Positions 60,744-64,000 of a stretch of DNA of 64,000 nucleotides are shown here, one piece after another (the first letter of the stretch is position 1; each line of letters begins with the position of its first letter). Location: positions 3,693,501 through 3,757,500 of the forward strand of contig NZ_CP087190.1 of assembly GCF_024749165.1 (NCBI RefSeq), in the 5' to 3' direction. Below the pieces are notes generated by a model, which did not search any database, was not told where the DNA came from, and saw nothing but the letters and a program-made list of their open reading frames with translations. This DNA is from Pseudomonas sp. B21-023 (lineage in GTDB: Bacteria > Pseudomonadota > Gammaproteobacteria > Pseudomonadales > Pseudomonadaceae). Made by a program: the position numbers and the translations under genes.

Positions 60744-60957
60744 TTACTTTCTGCCAGTTGCTTCAATCCACTCCAAAGGCAGGCTTTCAAGACGCTGGCC
60801 ACAGCGCTTGCTGCAGACAACCGGAGAGCAAGCCCCGGGGCACGCGCCGCTCCAGAACTTTTTCCATTTTGCCGGTCTATTGGATGAGTGCGTTCCACGG
60901 TTGTTCCAACAGCTACCGAACGCACGTTCAACTGCCAATCAGAGGTTGTCTTCACTC

Positions 60958-61338
60958 ATGAAAATCCCTGCCCCATACATGCTGCTCGTTGGCCTGTTCG
61001 CACTCGCGACCGCAGGCTCGGCAACCGCCGCAGCGATGAAGACTTCGACACCTCCCTCCCATACCCTCGACCTGGCGGACCGAAAGGCCACTGAAACCCC
61101 TTGGCCAAGCCTGGCAAGCGCGCCATCGGCACCGCTGCTGGCCCATGACGACCGCTACCGCCACGACGAGCGCTGGCATGACCACCGCGACGACTGGCGC
61201 CGGGAGCAGTGGCGCCGCGAGCAATGGCGCCGGGAGCAGCACCGCCGGGCAATGGAGCGGCAACGCTACTGGGACCGCCACCATGATCGCGCCCTGCACC
61301 ATCGCTATGACGACGACCGCCGCTACTATCGCCGTTGA
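60958..61338 (+). CDS. Exported His/Arg/Asp-rich protein
   Basis: 126-aa precursor with a signal peptide (MLLVGLFALATAGSATA). From about residue 60 the mature protein is a low-complexity stretch with RREQWRREQWRREQ repeats and many HD/RH pairs (ERWHDHRDDWRR, RHHDRALHHRYDDD). Composition suggests metal binding or an unstructured cell-envelope role. Start supported by the signal peptide. The Fur box region lies about 215 bp upstream and between the two divergent genes. Confidence 0.75.
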   Translation: MKIPAPYMLLVGLFALATAGSATAAAMKTSTPPSHTLDLADRKATETPWPSLASAPSAPLLAHDDRYRHDERWHDHRDDWRREQWRREQWRREQHRRAMERQRYWDRHHDRALHHRYDDDRRYYRR

Positions 61339-61505
61339 GCAGCAGCCCTGTGTATGCAGCCCCGCGCTAAAGCTCCACTGGGGCTGGAGGCCACCGCGAC
61401 GCTTCGCTGGAACATCTTGAAAAATCCTGCAGGCCCGACCGGTTGGGTGGCAATCTAGGGCGCGCAGCAAACACTCTTCAGGATATTCAAGGGAGTCATG
61501 CACTA

Positions 61506-61760
61506 ATGCCTGCAATGGATCGCATTTTTCATGACCTTCACCAGCAAGAGCTGTTGATGCTGGCCAATGTGGCGGACGCCGGCGGTGCACGCCTGGTCGG
61601 GAGCGTTCGAGTAGCCGCCTTCGATATCCACGGTTTCCTCCACGGTGCCATGCGCGGCCTGATCCAGCGCTTCCTGCAGAGCGGGCAGCTCGAGACCAGC
61701 GGGTTGAAGGCCCACAGCAATGCAGAACTCAACGCACTGATGGCACCTCCCCAACGGTAG
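61506..61760 (+). CDS. Small hypothetical protein
   Basis: 84-aa frame, MPAMDRIFHDLHQQELLMLA onward, with AAGGGAG upstream and normal codon use for this genome. No domain recognised; another frame on the minus strand covers the same interval but lacks a ribosome site. Confidence 0.5.
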   Translation: MPAMDRIFHDLHQQELLMLANVADAGGARLVGSVRVAAFDIHGFLHGAMRGLIQRFLQSGQLETSGLKAHSNAELNALMAPPQR

Positions 61761-61965
61761 GGAAAGCCTGTAAATGCTGAACAGCACCTGACCCTCATGG
61801 GTTCGTGTGAGCTGGTCAAGGCCTTGCTCTACGTGGACGGTGGCGGATGTTCTAAACGGAAGAGCAAGCGCTCCACCACCGTGGGCTGATCACCTTCGGC
61901 CCACTGGACGATTAGCCGGAATCGCCCTAGCATCGGCGCCCCCATGGCCTCACTCACGGACGATC

Positions 61966-63006
61966 ATGCACCCCGCCGCCCGCCTGCTTGCCCTGTTCGC
62001 CCTGTCCACCCTGGTCAGCGCCTGCAGTCTCAATGGTACCTATATCGACAGCGCCCGCCCGGATGCCGCCAAGCTGCGTTACATCTCGGGCAATGGCAGC
62101 GCCACCCTGGACCTGTTCGACAGCGCGCGCTGTGAAGCCCGGACCACCGGCATGCTCAACAACCTGTTCGTGCCCGACTCTCGCCGGCGGGCCGACATGA
62201 GCGTGCCGCCGCCAGCAAACAGCAACAGCTACTACGAGATCCGCCTCGAACCCGGCCAGCCGGTACATGTTCGCGCCAACACCCAGGGCGCAACCACGGT
62301 CTGCTCGGCCTCGTTCACCCTGACACCTCAGGCAGGCTCCGAGTATGAACTGAGCTTCGACCAGTCACCTGGCTACTGCCAGGCGGCACTGGTGCGTCTG
62401 CAACGCGTCGAGGGCAAGGACCAGCGCCAGCCCTATCCGATGATCGACACCATCCCAAGCGCCTGCCGGGGTACCTCAGCGTTGTTCCCGAAACAACCCA
62501 CACCGCTGCCCGATACCCCCCGGCGCACCGCGTTGATCGATAGCATCATCCACGACAGCGTCACCCCGGAGATGGAGCAACTGACCACGTTGCGCACTGC
62601 CGTCGCCATCACTCGTCAAACCTCTCCCGAAGCCCAGGTAGCGGCACGCAAGCGGGAACTGGGCCTCGATCTGCCAGAGGCCTACTGGCAGCAGTACCAG
62701 CAGAATCTGCAGAGGCTCGCCGAGGCGCTCGCCAACCTCAAGGCACGTACGCTAGAGCGCTACGACGCCGACAGCCGCGCCTATCTGCGTAGCGTGCGCG
62801 ACGAGCAGCTACAGGTCTGGGCCGGTGGCAACAACGACGCAGGCCTGCGCAGCAAGGCCCAGCGCATGCGCGACATGGCGTACTATTACAACTATGTCCT
62901 GCAAGAGACGGTCGCGCAGATCAGCCTCGAACACTTGCGCAGCATGGCTGAACTGGATCAACGCGAAGGGGTTTGCCAGCGCTTCGCCGGATGCTGGAGG
63001 CTGTAG
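61966..63006 (+). CDS. Lipoprotein of unknown function
   Basis: 346-aa lipoprotein (lipobox LVSAC, Cys20). N-terminal half is beta-rich with several cysteines (CEARTTG, CSASFTL, CQAALVR, CRGTS); the C-terminal half (about 190-340) is helical (YQQNLQRLAEALANLKARTL). No family recognised. Start placed at the ATG giving a normal signal peptide. Confidence 0.8.
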   Translation: MHPAARLLALFALSTLVSACSLNGTYIDSARPDAAKLRYISGNGSATLDLFDSARCEARTTGMLNNLFVPDSRRRADMSVPPPANSNSYYEIRLEPGQPVHVRANTQGATTVCSASFTLTPQAGSEYELSFDQSPGYCQAALVRLQRVEGKDQRQPYPMIDTIPSACRGTSALFPKQPTPLPDTPRRTALIDSIIHDSVTPEMEQLTTLRTAVAITRQTSPEAQVAARKRELGLDLPEAYWQQYQQNLQRLAEALANLKARTLERYDADSRAYLRSVRDEQLQVWAGGNNDAGLRSKAQRMRDMAYYYNYVLQETVAQISLEHLRSMAELDQREGVCQRFAGCWRL

Positions 63007-63363
63007 GCAGTCACCCGAGCGCAAGTCTGTCCCATGCTAGTGATCGCCGCCCCCTTGAACCTCGGCCTCAGCTCCCTGAGGCCAGCCACCAACCCGCCGG
63101 CTCCATCAGCCTAGGCGCAGCCCGGCACCTGCCTGCGCAAAGGTCACGCCCTGCGCCCGGTCACCCTCGCCTTGGGGGACAGGGTACGCGCCGCCAGGCT
63201 GCACCATGCAGGCTTTGCTTGCTCACAGGTAGTGTGCCCGCCCCCGACCCTGTGTATGCTGCTCGGGCGCGGCAAGCGGCCCACGGCGGCTTGCAGGACA
63301 TCGCGCGGCCGCCCTGCGTGATCGGACCATGACCGGGCTACCCGTATCGGATACCCCCGCCCT
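63007..63363. other. Intergenic region before the diguanylate cyclase gene
   Basis: Some 350 bp with no gene-like frame. It contains only short GC-rich inverted repeats of no clear function, and the promoter of the following gene must lie here. Confidence 0.45.
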
Positions 63364-64000
63364 ATGCCCGTCGACCTGCAAGCGCTGTACCCCAGGCTGA
63401 TCCACCTGATGCTGGACACCGTGTTCGTGGTCGACCGGGACGACACCATCGTGTTCGTGAGCGATGCCTGCGAGGCCTTGCTCGGCTACCGCGCCGACGA
63501 GCTGACCGGCACCCCGATCACCCGCTACATGCACCCGGATGACCTGGAGGCCACCCGCGCCTCGATCGTGCGGGTGATGAACGGCAACGCCCACTGCGAC
63601 TTTCGCAACCGCTATGTACGCAAGGATGGCGAGATCGTGCACATTCTCTGGGCGGCCTCCTGGTCCGACGAAGTCGGCGCGCGGATCGGCGTGGCCCGCA
63701 ACATCACCGCCCTCACCCAGGCCGAGCAGGAACTGCGCTTCCTGGCCCATCACGATCCGCTGACCAAGCTGACCAACCGCTCGCTGTTCAACGACCGCCT
63801 CGCCACGGCCCTGCGCATGGCTCGCCAGCAGCAGCGGCGGCTCGCCTTGCTGTTTCTCGACGTCAATGATTTCAAGGGTATCAACGATGTGCATGGCCAT
63901 GCTGCTGGCGACCGCGTGCTGTGCACCATCGCCCGCCGGCTGCAGGACAGCGTGCAGGCGGCGGACACCGTGGCGCGGATCGGCGGCGACGAGTTCATCG
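63364..64000 (+). CDS. PAS-GGDEF diguanylate cyclase (3' end beyond window)
   Basis: Visible 212 codons: PAS domain (about 8-125, LDTVFVVDRDDTIVFVSDA, MHPDDLEATRAS, YVRKDGEIVHILW) then a GGDEF domain starting HHDPLTKLTNRSLFNDRL, DVNDFKGINDVHGHAAGDRVL and RIGGDEF at the window edge. The intact GGDEF suggests active c-di-GMP synthesis. An EAL domain could follow outside the window. Start ATG at 63364 has only a weak ribosome site. Confidence 0.9.
   Translation, partial: MPVDLQALYPRLIHLMLDTVFVVDRDDTIVFVSDACEALLGYRADELTGTPITRYMHPDDLEATRASIVRVMNGNAHCDFRNRYVRKDGEIVHILWAASWSDEVGARIGVARNITALTQAEQELRFLAHHDPLTKLTNRSLFNDRLATALRMARQQQRRLALLFLDVNDFKGINDVHGHAAGDRVLCTIARRLQDSVQAADTVARIGGDEFI

Overview
The window looks like a chromosomal segment of a Pseudomonas of the P. 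putida group. The evidence is high-GC coding sequence, REP palindromes of the 'GGGGCAAGCCCGCTCCCAC' type between genes, RsmE-type CsrA, P. putida-style neighbours (reductive pyrimidine catabolism, modABC, SstT, TerC, PuuB-like oxidase) and a giant type-I-secreted heme peroxidase matching PehA. Most of the DNA is ordinary core genome. The accessory or decayed parts are 21.8-24.1 kb (an integrase relic and gene fragments beside tRNA-Cys) and possibly 31.6-33.7 kb (an orphan nuclease-like gene facing a tRNA-Val pair).

Layout. 0-7.3 kb: reductive uracil/thymine degradation: preA (partial), preT and dihydropyrimidinase on the minus strand, with a divergent NCS1 transporter and an N-carbamoyl amidohydrolase on the plus strand. 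Together they take up a pyrimidine and convert it through the dihydropyrimidine and N-carbamoyl-beta-amino acid to the beta-amino acid. 7.3-10 kb: modABC molybdate uptake behind a ModE-like box. 10-11.6 kb: type IB topoisomerase and a CsrA/RsmE regulator. 11.6-14.6 kb: a compact minus-strand operon of PAS histidine kinase, double-domain KaiC-like ATPase and single-domain response regulator. 14.7-21.8 kb: tRNA-Leu(UAA), DoxX, an acidic mini-protein, a PL7 alginate-lyase-like enzyme, lipoproteins, an SRAP protein, and a DsbA-like/SnoaL-like pair divergent from a LysR gene.

21.8-24.2 kb: decayed region with a DUF6434-like fragment fused tail-to-tail with a lipoprotein fragment, a VOC protein, a frameshifted small gene and the interrupted C-terminal end of a tyrosine recombinase, ending at tRNA-Cys(GCA). 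24.3-31.4 kb: SohB protease, phosphohistidine phosphatase family protein, SCP2, APH-like phosphotransferase and SDR, a methyltransferase, an Xre-PAS-PAS regulator with a palindrome over its promoter, and a SPOR lipoprotein. 31.6-33.7 kb: a 685-aa protein with a PD-(D/E)XK-like nuclease signature and no other recognisable domain. 33.7-34.1 kb: two identical tRNA-Val(GAC) genes, each with a copy of the same terminator.

34.3-41.7 kb: PuuB-like oxidoreductase, a C39-like lipoprotein that has lost its catalytic residues, TerC, a NhaR-type regulator, SstT, YceH and small proteins. 42.1-58 kb: the 3608-aa double animal-heme-peroxidase/RTX protein (PehA-like), divergent from its apparent type I secretion system (ABC, HlyD, TolC). 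58-64 kb: membrane protein and lipoproteins of unknown role, an orphan FecR-like protein behind a near-perfect Fur box, a His/Arg-rich exported protein, and a PAS-GGDEF diguanylate cyclase cut by the window end.

Most worth follow-up: the orphan nuclease-like gene (31598-33655), the KaiC/kinase/receiver operon, the catalytically dead C39 homologue, the Xre-PAS-PAS regulator with its operator, and the Fur-controlled FecR without a sigma factor. No CRISPR array, intact prophage or complete insertion sequence was seen.
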